The notes: generated from the letters alone by a model not told the origin. A stretch of DNA of 8,873 nt from Actinomycetota bacterium (GCA_030838815.1 JAUZEX010000682.1:1-8873), one strand, 5' to 3'. Counted from the first letter of the stretch, positions 1 to 6,891 are shown. A program made the numbers and translations.

Positions 1-1
1 G

Positions 2-643
2 GCTGTCGGGATCAGCGTGGGAAGTCCGGCGAGTTCCGGGGTGGCTCCAGCTGCGGACGGGAGGGTGGCTCCCACCGCGCCCGGAACGGTCACCCTGGCC
101 ACCGTCCGCTCGGCCCCCCTGTCCGACATCGTGGCCGGCATGCTCCGGGAGAGCGACAACACCGCCGCCGAGATCCTCACCCGGGAGCTAGGCGTCGCCC
201 GGGCCCATGACGGCTCCACCGCCGCCGGCACGAAAGTCATCGTGGATGCCCTGGCCGGGGCCGGCCTTCCCACCACGGGCCTCCGCCTCGGGGACGGCTC
301 CGGCCTCGAGGCCACCAACCGGGCCGGCTGCGGGGTCCTGGCCGCCGCCCTCCGCCGGCCTGATCGGAGCGGAGCGCCCGCCCTGTCGCCGCTCCTGGCC
401 GTGGCCGGCCGGTCGGGGACGCTGGCCCTGCGCCTGGCCGACACCCCCCTCGACGGGAAACTGCGGGCCAAGACCGGCTCGCTGGACGGCGTCAGCGGCC
501 TGGCCGGCTATGTCGAAGGTCGCCGGACTCTCTCGTTCGCCTTCCTGGCCAACGGGAGCCTGACCGACGCCGCCGGCCGCCTCCTGCAGGACCGTCTCGT
601 CGCCGTGCTGGCCGCCTATCCCGGTCCGCAACCGCGCCTGTGA
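2..643 (+). CDS. dacB: D-alanyl-D-alanine carboxypeptidase / PBP4 family (S13), 3' part, 5' end outside window
   Basis: This is the C-terminal part of a penicillin-binding-protein-4 type DD-carboxypeptidase/endopeptidase, which trims peptidoglycan stem peptides outside the cytoplasmic membrane. The reading frame is open from base 2, so the gene starts upstream and the GTG at 17 is not its start. The SxN motif is visible as Ser-Asp-Asn (bases 152-160, in ESDNTAAEIL), and the KTG triad at 470-478 (AKTGSLDGVSGLAGYV). Both are catalytic-site motifs of this family. The SxxK nucleophile motif should lie upstream and cannot be checked. The end matches the usual S13 end, with a short tail after the last strands. 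The stop lies 12 bases before the next gene, so it is probably the head of, or part of, the long plus-strand operon. The S13 assignment is firm; substrate details are inferred. Confidence 0.9.
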   Translation, partial: AVGISVGSPASSGVAPAADGRVAPTAPGTVTLATVRSAPLSDIVAGMLRESDNTAAEILTRELGVARAHDGSTAAGTKVIVDALAGAGLPTTGLRLGDGSGLEATNRAGCGVLAAALRRPDRSGAPALSPLLAVAGRSGTLALRLADTPLDGKLRAKTGSLDGVSGLAGYVEGRRTLSFAFLANGSLTDAAGRLLQDRLVAVLAAYPGPQPRL

Positions 644-655
644 GCGGGGAATACA

Positions 656-994
656 GTGTGCGCCGTGGTGAAAGACTCGAAAGCCAAGGCGCGGAATCCG
701 ACCGGTGACGCCAGAGAACTCGTCGACCTCGTCATTGCCTATGCCAAGCAGGAGACGCTCGAGCCCCTCAAGGGCCTCGGCAAGAACGCTGCTCTGGGGC
801 TGGGCGGCGCCGTGTCGTTGGGCATCGGGGGACTCTTCTGCTCGATCAGCGCCCTCCGGGCGATGCAGAGCGAGACCGACTTCTTCGAGCGGCACAACCT
901 CAGCTACCTGCCCTACTTCCTGACCGTCGTCATCCTGGTGGCGTTGACAACGATCGGCTGGGCCGGCCTGGGGCCGGGGAAGAAGGACCGATGA
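656..994 (+). CDS. Small holin-like membrane protein with two transmembrane segments
   Basis: A 112-residue protein with a charged amphipathic N-terminus (about residues 1-42), a Gly/Ala-rich hydrophobic segment near residues 46-66, a polar linker containing SETDFFERHN, and a second hydrophobic segment near 84-106, ending in a basic GKKDR tail. This layout resembles the actinobacterial holin-superfamily-III-like membrane proteins common on chromosomes, but I recognise only the architecture and no diagnostic motif. GTG 656 has a purine-rich GAGCGGGGA just upstream (642-650); GTG 668 is an in-frame alternative giving a protein starting MKDSKAKA. Its stop overlaps the start of the next gene (ATGA), suggesting coupled translation. 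No function should be assigned beyond a small membrane protein. Confidence 0.7.
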   Translation: MCAVVKDSKAKARNPTGDARELVDLVIAYAKQETLEPLKGLGKNAALGLGGAVSLGIGGLFCSISALRAMQSETDFFERHNLSYLPYFLTVVILVALTTIGWAGLGPGKKDR

Positions 995-1206
995 AGGGGA
1001 ACGGTTCCGGTCGGGTCACCCGGGCCGACATCGAGGCGAAGCTCCGGGCCATCCGGGACGACATCGAGCCGGTCGGGGAGCAGGCCAAGGGCGGGCTGAT
1101 GGCCGTCGCCCCGGTGATGGCCGTCGTCCTCATCGTCGGCGCCTATCTCCTCGGGAAGCGGTCGGGCAAGAAGCGCCGGGCCGTCATCGAGATCCGCCGG
1201 CTGTGA
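991..1206 (+). CDS. Small single-pass membrane protein, unknown function
   Basis: A 71-residue protein starting at an ATG that overlaps the previous stop (ATGA at 991-994). The N-terminal half (residues about 1-37) is charged and probably helical (RADIEAKLRAIRDDIEP). It is followed by one hydrophobic segment, about residues 38-55 (MAVAPVMAVVLIVGAYLLG), and a strongly basic stretch KRSGKKRRA, which by the positive-inside rule places the C-terminus in the cytoplasm. It ends in a GTGA overlap with the next small gene. I recognise no family. Tight coupling with the preceding and following small membrane genes suggests the three are co-expressed and may act together at the membrane, but this is inference from position. 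Confidence 0.65.
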   Translation: MKGNGSGRVTRADIEAKLRAIRDDIEPVGEQAKGGLMAVAPVMAVVLIVGAYLLGKRSGKKRRAVIEIRRL

Positions 1207-1406
1207 TCACGCTCCTGCGCCGGCTGTCGCGGCTCGGATTCCGCAAGGGGATGGGGGGTGGCGGACGGGCCTGGCTGGCCCTCGGCCTCCTCAGCTGGTT
1301 CGTGGCCCGGAACCGGGAGAAGAGCAAGGAGCCGCCGCCGAACTACCGGGAGGTGCTGTCCCCCGGTGAGTCGATCGCCATCCGCATCTTCGAGCCCCCT
1401 GGCTGA
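1203..1406 (+). CDS. Small membrane-associated protein, unknown function
   Basis: A 67-residue protein starting at GTG 1203 inside the previous stop (GTGA overlap). It has a basic N-terminus (LLRRLSRLGFRKG), a Gly-rich turn, one short hydrophobic segment near residues 22-35 (RAWLALGLLSWFVA), then a basic and Pro-rich tail (REKSKEPPPNYREVLSPGESIAIRIFEPPG). The tail motif LSPGESIAIRIFEP looks ordered rather than random. GC-rich third codon positions and the chained overlaps support real translation. I cannot name a family. It is the third of three consecutive small membrane genes between dacB and the ttuB-ttuA-trmI module. Confidence 0.55.
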   Translation: MITLLRRLSRLGFRKGMGGGGRAWLALGLLSWFVARNREKSKEPPPNYREVLSPGESIAIRIFEPPG

Positions 1407-1427
1407 CCGGCCGGTAGCCTGAGGGGA

Positions 1428-1622
1428 GTGAAGGTGCTCCTCCGAAACCCCCGTCGTGAGCTGGAGATGCCCGGGCCGGTACGCGTCTCGCGCCTGCTCG
1501 AGACACTCGGCATCAATCCCGAGACCGTGCTCGTGATCCGCAACAACACGCTGGTCACCCACGACGAACGCCTGGAGGAGCCCGACAGCATCGAGATCCG
1601 CCCGGTGATCTCGGGCGGCTGA
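1428..1622 (+). CDS. ttuB: ThiS/MoaD-fold sulfur carrier protein, TtuB-like
   Basis: A 64-residue beta-grasp sulfur carrier. It starts with a strand (MKVLLRNPRRELE), has the helix region VSRLLETLGINPETVLVIRNNTLVTHDERL and ends with the essential C-terminal Gly-Gly (IRPVISGG). In TtuB, ThiS and MoaD this end is adenylated and carries a thiocarboxylate. Its position 17 bases before a TtuA homologue makes TtuB the best assignment: it would hand sulfur to TtuA for 2-thiolation of tRNA U54/T54. An activating E1-like enzyme (TtuC/ThiF/MoeB type) is not in the window. GTG 1428 gives the usual family N-terminus but sits very close to the GAGGGGA at 1421-1427; in-frame GTG 1434 has better spacing and would remove two residues. 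ThiS or MoaD activity in other pathways cannot be excluded, as such carriers can be shared. Confidence 0.85.
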   Translation: MKVLLRNPRRELEMPGPVRVSRLLETLGINPETVLVIRNNTLVTHDERLEEPDSIEIRPVISGG

Positions 1623-1639
1623 GCCATGAAGGCCGAGCC

Positions 1640-2554
1640 ATGAAGTGCCGCCGCTGCAAAGCCCCCGCGCTCATCGACGTTCGCCGCCACAACGCCGCCT
1701 TCTGCGCCGACTGCTTCGTGCGGCACTGCCAGGAGCAGGTCCGCCGTGCCATCGACGGGTTCGACATGATCCAGCCCGGCGAGCGGGTGTTGATCGCCGT
1801 CTCCGGCGGGAAGGACTCGCTGGGCGCCTGGGAGCTGCTGGTCGACCTCGGTTACGAGACCGACGGCCTGTACCTCGGGCTGGGGATCGGGGCGTACTCC
1901 GACTCCTCCGGCCGCTACGCCCGGGAGTTCGCCGCCGCCCGGGGCCTCAAGCTCCTCGAGGTCGACATCCCCGGTGAGTACGGCTTCGACATCCAGACGG
2001 CCGCCGCCACCGTCCGCCGCCCGCCCTGCGGGGCCTGCGGCCTGTCCAAGCGGCATCTGTTCAACCAGGCGGCGCTCGACGGCGGTTACGACGTCGTCGC
2101 CACCGGCCACAACCTCGACGACGAGGCGGCCGTCCTGTTCGGCAACGTGCTGCGGTGGGACGCCGAGTACCTCGGTCGGCAGTACCCCGTCCTGCCCGCC
2201 GCCCCCGGGTTCGTCCGCAAGGTCAAGCCCCTGGTGCGGCTGTCGGAGCGGGAGATGGCCGCCTACTGCGTGTTGCGGGGGATCGACTACATCGTCGAGG
2301 AGTGCCCCATGGCGGAGGGGAACCGTCACCTCGCCTACAAGGAGGCGCTCAACACGCTGGAGCAGAAGTCACCCGGGGCCAAGGCCAACTTCCTCTTCTC
2401 GTTCCTGGAACGGGGTCACGAGCGCTTCGCCGCCGACGCCGAGACGGAGCGGGGCGAGCTCACGCCCTGCACGGTGTGCGGGTCGCCGACCACCGGCGAG
2501 GTCTGCGCCTTCTGTCGCATGGGCGAGCGGGTCCGGGGCCGGGACGGCGTGTGA
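1640..2554 (+). CDS. ttuA: TtuA/NCS6 (CTU1)-type tRNA 2-thiouridine synthetase
   Basis: A 304-residue PP-loop ATPase of the TtuA/Ncs6 group, which adenylates a tRNA uridine and transfers sulfur to it from a thiocarboxylated carrier. Seen in sequence: an N-terminal zinc ribbon with Cys3, Cys6, Cys22 and Cys25; the PP-loop SGGKDS at residues 55-60; a central CGAC (Cys130, Cys133) plus Cys222 in VEECPM; and a C-terminal zinc ribbon with Cys277, Cys280, Cys289 and Cys292. Cys130, Cys133 and Cys222 have the same numbers as the three cysteines I recall binding the 4Fe-4S cluster in Thermus TtuA, so this is very probably an Fe-S enzyme. ATG 1640 gives the zinc ribbon directly. The preceding ttuB gene supplies the likely sulfur carrier. 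The stop overlaps the GTG of trmI. TilS and TtcA are less likely because of the two zinc ribbons and the carrier neighbour. Confidence 0.92.
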   Translation: MKCRRCKAPALIDVRRHNAAFCADCFVRHCQEQVRRAIDGFDMIQPGERVLIAVSGGKDSLGAWELLVDLGYETDGLYLGLGIGAYSDSSGRYAREFAAARGLKLLEVDIPGEYGFDIQTAAATVRRPPCGACGLSKRHLFNQAALDGGYDVVATGHNLDDEAAVLFGNVLRWDAEYLGRQYPVLPAAPGFVRKVKPLVRLSEREMAAYCVLRGIDYIVEECPMAEGNRHLAYKEALNTLEQKSPGAKANFLFSFLERGHERFAADAETERGELTPCTVCGSPTTGEVCAFCRMGERVRGRDGV

Positions 2555-3414
2555 CCGCTGCCTCTGGAAATCAGCACCGGCCGTTCCGGCCCGGCGAGCG
2601 GGTGCTGCTCATCGACTCCAAGGCCCGCCGCTACATGATCACGCTGGCCGAAGGCGGGAGCTTCTCGACCCATGCCGGCACGATCCCCCACACCGACCTC
2701 ATCGGCCGGGACGAGGGGATCCTCCTGCGGTCGTCGCACGGCGCCCGGCTGCGGGCCGTCCGCCCCACCCTGTCGGACTTCATCCTGAAGATGCCCCGGG
2801 GCGCCCAGGTGATCTATCCCAAGGACATCGGGCCGATCCTGGTGCTGGCCGACATCTTCCCCGGGGCCCGGCTCCTCGAGGCCGGAGTCGGGTCGGGAGC
2901 CCTGTCGATGGCCCTCCTCCGGGCCGTGGGGGCCGAGGGCTCGGTCGTCGGCTACGAGCTCCGGGAGGACTTCGCGGCGAAGGCGCTCAAGAACGTCGAA
3001 TCGTTCCTCGGGCCCGACCAGCCCTACCGGGTGGAGATTCGCGACGTCTACGAGGGCATTGGCCCTGAACATTTTCCTGATGGAGCGCTGGACCGGATCG
3101 TGCTCGACCTGCCCGAGCCGTGGCGGGTGGTGAAGCATGCCACGGAGGCGCTGCGGCCCGGCGGGATCCTGCTCTCCTACCTGCCCACCATCGGCCAGGT
3201 GGCCCGGCTGCGGGAGGAGCTCGACGGATCGCCATTCGGGCTGGCCGAGACGCTCGAAGTCCTCCAGCGGACGTGGCACGTCGAGGGCCAGTCGGTCCGC
3301 CCCGACCACCGCATGGTGGCCCACACCGGATTCCTCACCGCCGCCCGGCTCCTCGATCCCGATCTTCCCGAAGTCCCCCCGGGGCCCGGGGTGTCCCCGG
3401 GAAACGCAGCTTGA
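2551..3414 (+). CDS. trmI: tRNA (adenine58-N1)-methyltransferase TrmI
   Basis: A 287-residue class I SAM-dependent methyltransferase of the TrmI family, forming m1A58 in the tRNA T-loop. It has the small N-terminal beta domain (FRPGERVLLIDSKARRYMITL), YPKD at residues 89-92, motif I EAGVGSGALS with Gly112, Gly114 and Gly116, the acidic strand end VVGYELRED, and the catalytic DLPEPW at 186-191 that marks this family. A late HRMVAHTGFL segment is also typical. The chosen start is GTG 2551, which overlaps the ttuA stop (GTGA) and gives the usual length. The frame is open far upstream, but that part lies inside ttuA and is a shadow. The tail after residue 270 is Pro-rich. The stop overlaps the TTG start of the protease gene. 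In many actinobacteria trmI sits by the proteasome ATPase gene; here it is beside ttuA. Confidence 0.93.
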   Translation: MTAASGNQHRPFRPGERVLLIDSKARRYMITLAEGGSFSTHAGTIPHTDLIGRDEGILLRSSHGARLRAVRPTLSDFILKMPRGAQVIYPKDIGPILVLADIFPGARLLEAGVGSGALSMALLRAVGAEGSVVGYELREDFAAKALKNVESFLGPDQPYRVEIRDVYEGIGPEHFPDGALDRIVLDLPEPWRVVKHATEALRPGGILLSYLPTIGQVARLREELDGSPFGLAETLEVLQRTWHVEGQSVRPDHRMVAHTGFLTAARLLDPDLPEVPPGPGVSPGNAA

Positions 3415-4577
3415 ACCTCCTGGATCTGTTCATCGTCGTCATCGCGGGCGCCGCGGCCTACGGCGGGTACCGGCTCGGGTTCCTGGCCCGGATCTTCTCC
3501 TGGGCCGGGCTGGCCATCGGGGCGCTGGTCGCCGACCGCTTCCTGCCCGACGTCGTCTCGTTCTTCTCGTCCTCCGACCCTCAGATCCGGCTCATCGCCG
3601 CCATCTCGTTCCTGGTCGGCGCCTCGATGCTCGGTCAGGGCATCGGCCTGGCCGTGGGCAGCCTCCTCCACGCCGCCCTCCCGATGGGAGTCGGGTTCCG
3701 CCAGGGCGACCGGATCGCCGGCTCCGTGCTCGGGGTCGTCGGGGTGCTGGCCGCGGTGTGGGTCCTCACACCGGCCCTGGCCGCGGTCCCCGGTTGGCCG
3801 GCCGACGCCGCCCTCGGCTCGGCCATCGCCCACGTGGTCGACGACCTTGCTCCGAACCCCCCGGAGACGATGCAGGCGCTGCGCCGCTTCGTCCAGGACG
3901 GCACGTTCCCGGCCGTCTTCAACGAGCTGCGCCGTTCCCCGACGGTCGGTCCACCGCCCATCGAAGGGCTGCCGGAGGCCGTCCACCAGCGGGTCGTGCA
4001 GTCGACGGTGAAGGTGACCGGGGAGGCCTGCCGGCGCATCCAGGAGGGGAGTGGCTTCGCCGCCATGCCCGACATGATCGTGACCAACGCCCACGTGGTG
4101 GCGGGGGAGAAGGCGCCCCGGGTCGAGACGCCTCAGGGCAAGAACCTGGCGGCCACGGTCGTCCTCTTCGACACGAACCGCGACCTCGCCCTCCTCCGGG
4201 TGCCGGGCCTGTCGGAGCAGCCCCTGCAGGTCGGCAAGGCCAAGGAGGGTGACACCGGGGCCGTCTACGGCCACCCCGGCGGCGGAGACCTCCGGGCGGC
4301 CCCGGCCAAGATCAGCCAGGAGCTGATCGCCGTGGGACGCGACATCTACGACCGGACCGACACCCGGCGCAGCATCTTCGTGCTGGCCGCCGCCCTCCGG
4401 CCGGGCGACTCCGGGGCCGCCCTCATCGACAAGGCGGGGGCCGTGGTCGGCGTGGCCTTCGCCATCGCCCCCGACAAGCCCGGCGTGAGCTACGCCCTCA
4501 CCGACAAGGAACTGCGCCCGGTACTGGCCGCCGCCGGGACGACGGCCGTCTCCACCGGCGGCTGCCTCGACGGCTAG
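3411..4577 (+). CDS. marP: MarP-like membrane-anchored trypsin-fold serine protease (CvpA N-domain)
   Basis: A 388-residue protein, close in length to mycobacterial MarP (Rv3671c). The N-terminus has about four membrane helices of the CvpA/colicin-V-production type (NLLDLFIVVIAGAAAYGGYR start; hydrophobic stretches to about residue 120), then a periplasmic chymotrypsin-like protease. The catalytic triad is visible: His228 in TNAHVVAG, Asp258 in TNRDLALL and Ser334 in RPGDSGAAL. Two cysteines, Cys207 just before the protease core and Cys385 near the C-terminus (GGCLDG), correspond to the disulfide pair known to stabilise MarP. MarP protects mycobacteria from acid and oxidative stress through envelope processing; the substrate here is unknown. 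TTG 3411 is chosen because it overlaps the trmI stop (TTGA) and gives the normal CvpA-type start; the upstream open frame is a shadow of trmI. The gene faces the repeat-protein gene 21 bases away. Confidence 0.88.
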   Translation: MNLLDLFIVVIAGAAAYGGYRLGFLARIFSWAGLAIGALVADRFLPDVVSFFSSSDPQIRLIAAISFLVGASMLGQGIGLAVGSLLHAALPMGVGFRQGDRIAGSVLGVVGVLAAVWVLTPALAAVPGWPADAALGSAIAHVVDDLAPNPPETMQALRRFVQDGTFPAVFNELRRSPTVGPPPIEGLPEAVHQRVVQSTVKVTGEACRRIQEGSGFAAMPDMIVTNAHVVAGEKAPRVETPQGKNLAATVVLFDTNRDLALLRVPGLSEQPLQVGKAKEGDTGAVYGHPGGGDLRAAPAKISQELIAVGRDIYDRTDTRRSIFVLAAALRPGDSGAALIDKAGAVVGVAFAIAPDKPGVSYALTDKELRPVLAAAGTTAVSTGGCLDG

Positions 4578-4590
4578 CCCGGGTCCGGGC
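4577..4590. terminator. Possible short bidirectional hairpin between convergent genes
   Basis: The only space between the convergent marP and repeat-protein genes is 21 bases. It contains GCCCGGGTCCGGGC, which can form a 5-bp stem with a 4-base loop. There is no T-run on either side. A terminator role is inferred from position only; the convergent reading frames could also simply rely on Rho. Confidence 0.25.
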
Positions 4591-4598
4591 CGTTCCCG

Positions 4599-6542
4599 CT
4601 AGCGGTCTCTGTAGTTGGGGACACCGTCACCGTCGGCGTCGCCCGTCCCCTCCTGCTGGTCGGGCACCAGGTCGCCGTCGCTGTCGCGGTCGAGACGGTC
4701 GGGGGTGCCGTCGCCGTCGGTGTCGACCGTGCCCTCCGTGGCGTCGGGAATGCCGTCGTTGTCGCTGTCGGCGTCGACGAAGTTCCGCAGCCCGTCGCCA
4801 TCGGTGTCGAGCGCGCCCTCCACCGAGTCCGGGATCCCGTCGCCGTCGCTGTCGAGGTCCCGGAAGTTCTGCGTCTTGTCGCCGTCCCGGTCGGACGTCC
4901 CCTCGACCCGGTCGTTGATGCCGTCGCCGTCGCTGTCGGAGGAGACACGGTCCGGCTTCCCGTCGTGGTTGGTGTCGACGAGACCCTCGATGACGTCGGG
5001 GATGTTGTCCCGGTCGCCGTCGACGTCGACGTAGTTGGGCGAGCCGTCGGCGTCGGCGTCGCCGGCGCCCTCGACCTTGTCCGGGATGCCGTCGTCGTCG
5101 CTGTCGGTGTCGTAGAAGTCCCTCGCCCCGTCGCCGTCGGTGTCGGCGATGCCCTCGACCCGGTCGGGGATCTCGTCGCCGTCGCTGTCGGAGTCGAGGT
5201 AGTTCGGGATGCCGTCGCTGTCGAAGTCGGACAGGCCCTCGAACTGGTCGGCGATCCCGTCCCCGTCGCTGTCGGGATCCTGGGCGTTGCCGACGCCGTC
5301 CTTGTCGGGGTCGGCGTCGCCCTCGACGAGGTCGGGAATGTTGTCGCCGTCGTCGTCGGGGTCGACGAGGTTGGGTATGCCGTCGCCGTCCTGGTCGACG
5401 CTGCCCTGCTCCTTGTCGGGAACGCCGTCGCCGTCGCTGTCGGTGTCGAGGTAGTTGGGCGTGCCGTCGTGGTCCGCGTCGGTCTTGCCCTCCACGGTGT
5501 CGGGAATCCCGTCGCCGTCGCTGTCGCGGTCCCGGTAGTCGGGAACGCCGTCGCCGTCGCTGTCCCGCGGCGCCGCCGGGTTGGGGCCGGCCTCGATCGA
5601 GTCCGGGATCAAGTCGCCGTCGCTGTCGGTGTCGCGGAAGTCCGGCAGCCCGCCCCCGAAGGTGTCCACCGGCGCCGCCGGGTTGGGGCCGGCCTCGACC
5701 TTGTCGGGGATGCCGTCGTCGTCGCTGTCCGTGTCGCGGAAGTCGGGCACCCCGTCGGACTCGAAGTCGATGTTGGCGTCGATCCCGTCGGGGATCCCGT
5801 CGTTGTCGCTGTCGGTGTCCCGGTAGTCGGGGATCCCGTCGTGGTCGCTGTCGGCCGCCGGGGGTGGCTCGACGTAGTTCGCCTGCTCGTCGTCGGGGAC
5901 GCCGTCGTCGTCGCGGTCGATGTCGCTGGCACTGTTCGGGACGGGTGTGGCCTCCACGGTGTCGGGAAGCCCGTCGCTGTCGCTGTCGGTGTCCCGGAAG
6001 TCAGGCGACTTGTCGCCATCGGTGTCGACGGGTGCGTTGGGGTCGGGGCCCGCTTCGACCACGTCGCGGATCCGGTCCCCGTCGGTGTCGATGTCGCGGT
6101 AGGCGGGAATCCCGTCGTTGTCGAGGTCGGCGGTGCCCTCGACGGCGTCAGGGATCCGGTCGCCGTCGCTGTCGAGGTCGACGTAGTCGGGTGCGCCGTC
6201 CTTGTCGGAGTCCACCGGGGTCGCCGTGTTGAGGCCGGCCTCCACCGAGTCGGGGATGCTGTCGCCGTCGCTGTCGAGGCTCAGCCGGTTGGGGTCGCCC
6301 TTGCCGTCGGTGTTGGCGTCGCCCTCCACCGAGTCGGGGATCCCGTCGTTGTCGCTGTCGAGGTCGGAATCGTTGGGGATCCCGTCGTGGTCCGTGTCGA
6401 CCGAGCCCTCGCGTACGTCGGAGATACCGTCGCCGTCGCGGTCGCCGGCGGGGGCGGCGTAGACGCCCCGCACGCCGAAAGAGCTACTGAGCAGTAGCAG
6501 GACGGAGAGCAGCGGCAACAGCTTCCATCGCCGTGTGGCCAC
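4599..6542 (-). CDS. Secreted thrombospondin-type-3-like calcium-binding repeat protein
   Basis: A 647-residue protein made of a signal peptide and about 21 acidic repeat pairs. The start is GTG at 6542-6540, five bases after the strong Shine-Dalgarno GGGAGGA (6554-6548); in-frame ATG 6629 has no such site and would put 29 non-signal residues in front. The N-terminus is basic (ATRRWK), then hydrophobic [16 protein letters not shown], with a plausible cleavage near VYAAPAGD. The rest alternates units such as [13 protein letters not shown] and DTDGDGIPNYRD, with a period of about 36 residues. These are the DxDxDGxxD loops of thrombospondin type 3 repeats, which bind Ca2+ and form stiff rods. 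No enzymatic domain, OmpA domain, LPxTG or C-terminal membrane anchor is seen; the chain stops right after a complete unit (VPNYRDR). A secreted or loosely wall-associated structural/adhesive role is inferred. Confidence 0.85.
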   Translation of the reverse strand: MATRRWKLLPLLSVLLLLSSSFGVRGVYAAPAGDRDGDGISDVREGSVDTDHDGIPNDSDLDSDNDGIPDSVEGDANTDGKGDPNRLSLDSDGDSIPDSVEAGLNTATPVDSDKDGAPDYVDLDSDGDRIPDAVEGTADLDNDGIPAYRDIDTDGDRIRDVVEAGPDPNAPVDTDGDKSPDFRDTDSDSDGLPDTVEATPVPNSASDIDRDDDGVPDDEQANYVEPPPAADSDHDGIPDYRDTDSDNDGIPDGIDANIDFESDGVPDFRDTDSDDDGIPDKVEAGPNPAAPVDTFGGGLPDFRDTDSDGDLIPDSIEAGPNPAAPRDSDGDGVPDYRDRDSDGDGIPDTVEGKTDADHDGTPNYLDTDSDGDGVPDKEQGSVDQDGDGIPNLVDPDDDGDNIPDLVEGDADPDKDGVGNAQDPDSDGDGIADQFEGLSDFDSDGIPNYLDSDSDGDEIPDRVEGIADTDGDGARDFYDTDSDDDGIPDKVEGAGDADADGSPNYVDVDGDRDNIPDVIEGLVDTNHDGKPDRVSSDSDGDGINDRVEGTSDRDGDKTQNFRDLDSDGDGIPDSVEGALDTDGDGLRNFVDADSDNDGIPDATEGTVDTDGDGTPDRLDRDSDGDLVPDQQEGTGDADGDGVPNYRDR

Positions 6543-6559
6543 AGTGGTCCTCCCGACAT

Positions 6560-6620
6560 CAAACCCGGCCCAAGATTGCTCTGGGATTCTCCCAGAGTTC
6601 GACGGGCCTGAAAAACGGAG
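6560..6620 (-). promoter_or_regulatory. Possible promoter and palindromic operator upstream of the repeat protein
   Basis: A perfect palindrome, CTCTGGGATTCTCCCAGAG (8-bp arms at 6579-6586 and 6590-6597, 3-base centre), lies 37 bases upstream of the start codon. On the minus strand a weak -35-like TTTTCA and a -10-like GAGAAT, 17 bases apart, overlap it. The palindrome is clear in the sequence; that it is an operator or covers a promoter is inference. A 3-base loop makes an RNA hairpin role less likely than protein binding to DNA. Confidence 0.35.
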
Positions 6621-6647
6621 CGCTCTCATTCCCGTCCCGGACGCGCA

Positions 6648-6692
6648 GAACCGGAGGCCCAGAGCTCCGGGGAGCGGCTGGACCTCCGGTTC
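6648..6692 (-). terminator. Long nested hairpin after secreted peptide copy 1
   Basis: The outer stem GAACCGGAGG pairs with CCTCCGGTTC (10 bp). Inside it CCAG pairs with CTGG and CTCC with GGAG around a two-C centre, so nearly the whole 45 bases can fold. It follows the peptide stop by about 22 bases on the minus strand and lacks a T-run. It probably works as a transcript-end or stabilising structure. The same structure is kept in copy 2, although the apex sequence differs. Confidence 0.6.
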
Positions 6693-6714
6693 AAAGTCGC
6701 TGCTGACTACTGAA

Positions 6715-6891
6715 TTAGTGGTCTCCCGTGCCTTGCCCGCAGGTGACGGGCTGGGCCGGCCACGGGGTGGTGGCGAAGCAGAGCTGCTCGGGAAGCACGC
6801 CGTTGGTGTGCGACGGGGCAGCGAAGGCGCTCGAGGCGACCGGGACGATGACTGCGGCGGTAGCTGCGAACATTAGGGCGATGCGCTTCAT
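6715..6891 (-). CDS. Small secreted two-cysteine peptide, copy 1 (downstream of tatA)
   Basis: A 58-residue precursor, ATG at 6891-6889 and TAA at 6717-6715. A GAAGGAG ribosome binding site lies 10 bases before the start. The N-terminus [20 protein letters not shown] is a classic Sec signal peptide with the AxA site SSAFA at residues 20-24, leaving a mature peptide of about 34 residues. The mature part holds Cys38 and Cys51, able to form one disulfide loop, plus Pro/Trp-rich [10 protein letters not shown] and a GQGTGDH tail. Residue 41 is Thr here and Ala in copy 2. There is no twin-arginine motif, so Tat export is not indicated despite tatA lying 27 bases upstream on the same strand, probably co-transcribed. 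I do not recognise the family. A bacteriocin, signal peptide or envelope peptide are all possible. Confidence 0.75.
   Translation of the reverse strand: MKRIALMFAATAAVIVPVASSAFAAPSHTNGVLPEQLCFATTPWPAQPVTCGQGTGDH

Noticed and set aside
1343..2329. Minus-strand 328-codon open frame over ttuA
   Set aside because: It is an antisense shadow of a clearly conserved PP-loop gene; no recognisable motif, and start and stop positions make no sense with neighbours.
2155..2550. Upstream extension of the trmI frame into ttuA
   Set aside because: That part is Arg/Pro-rich out-of-frame reading of ttuA; TrmI homology begins at GTG 2551, which overlaps the ttuA stop.
3177..4274. Minus-strand 365-codon open frame over trmI and marP
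   Set aside because: It is the antisense of two well-supported genes and is rich in Arg/Gly/Asp/Pro, as expected from GC-rich shadows.
4599..6480. CRISPR-like or tandem DNA repeat array
   Set aside because: The regular periodicity comes from in-frame codons of a protein repeat; units vary in sequence and length, there are no unique spacers, and no cas genes are present.
4965..6497. Plus-strand 510-codon open frame rich in Val/Gly/Asp across the repeat-protein gene
   Set aside because: It is the antisense of the Asp/Gly/Pro repeat codons, which by composition leave the opposite strand without stops. The minus frame has a signal peptide, a strong ribosome binding site and a known repeat pattern.
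6715..6891. Peptide as a twin-arginine (Tat) substrate because of its tatA neighbour
   Set aside because: The N-terminus has Lys-Arg near residue 2 and no SRRxFLK-like motif; it is an ordinary Sec-type signal peptide.
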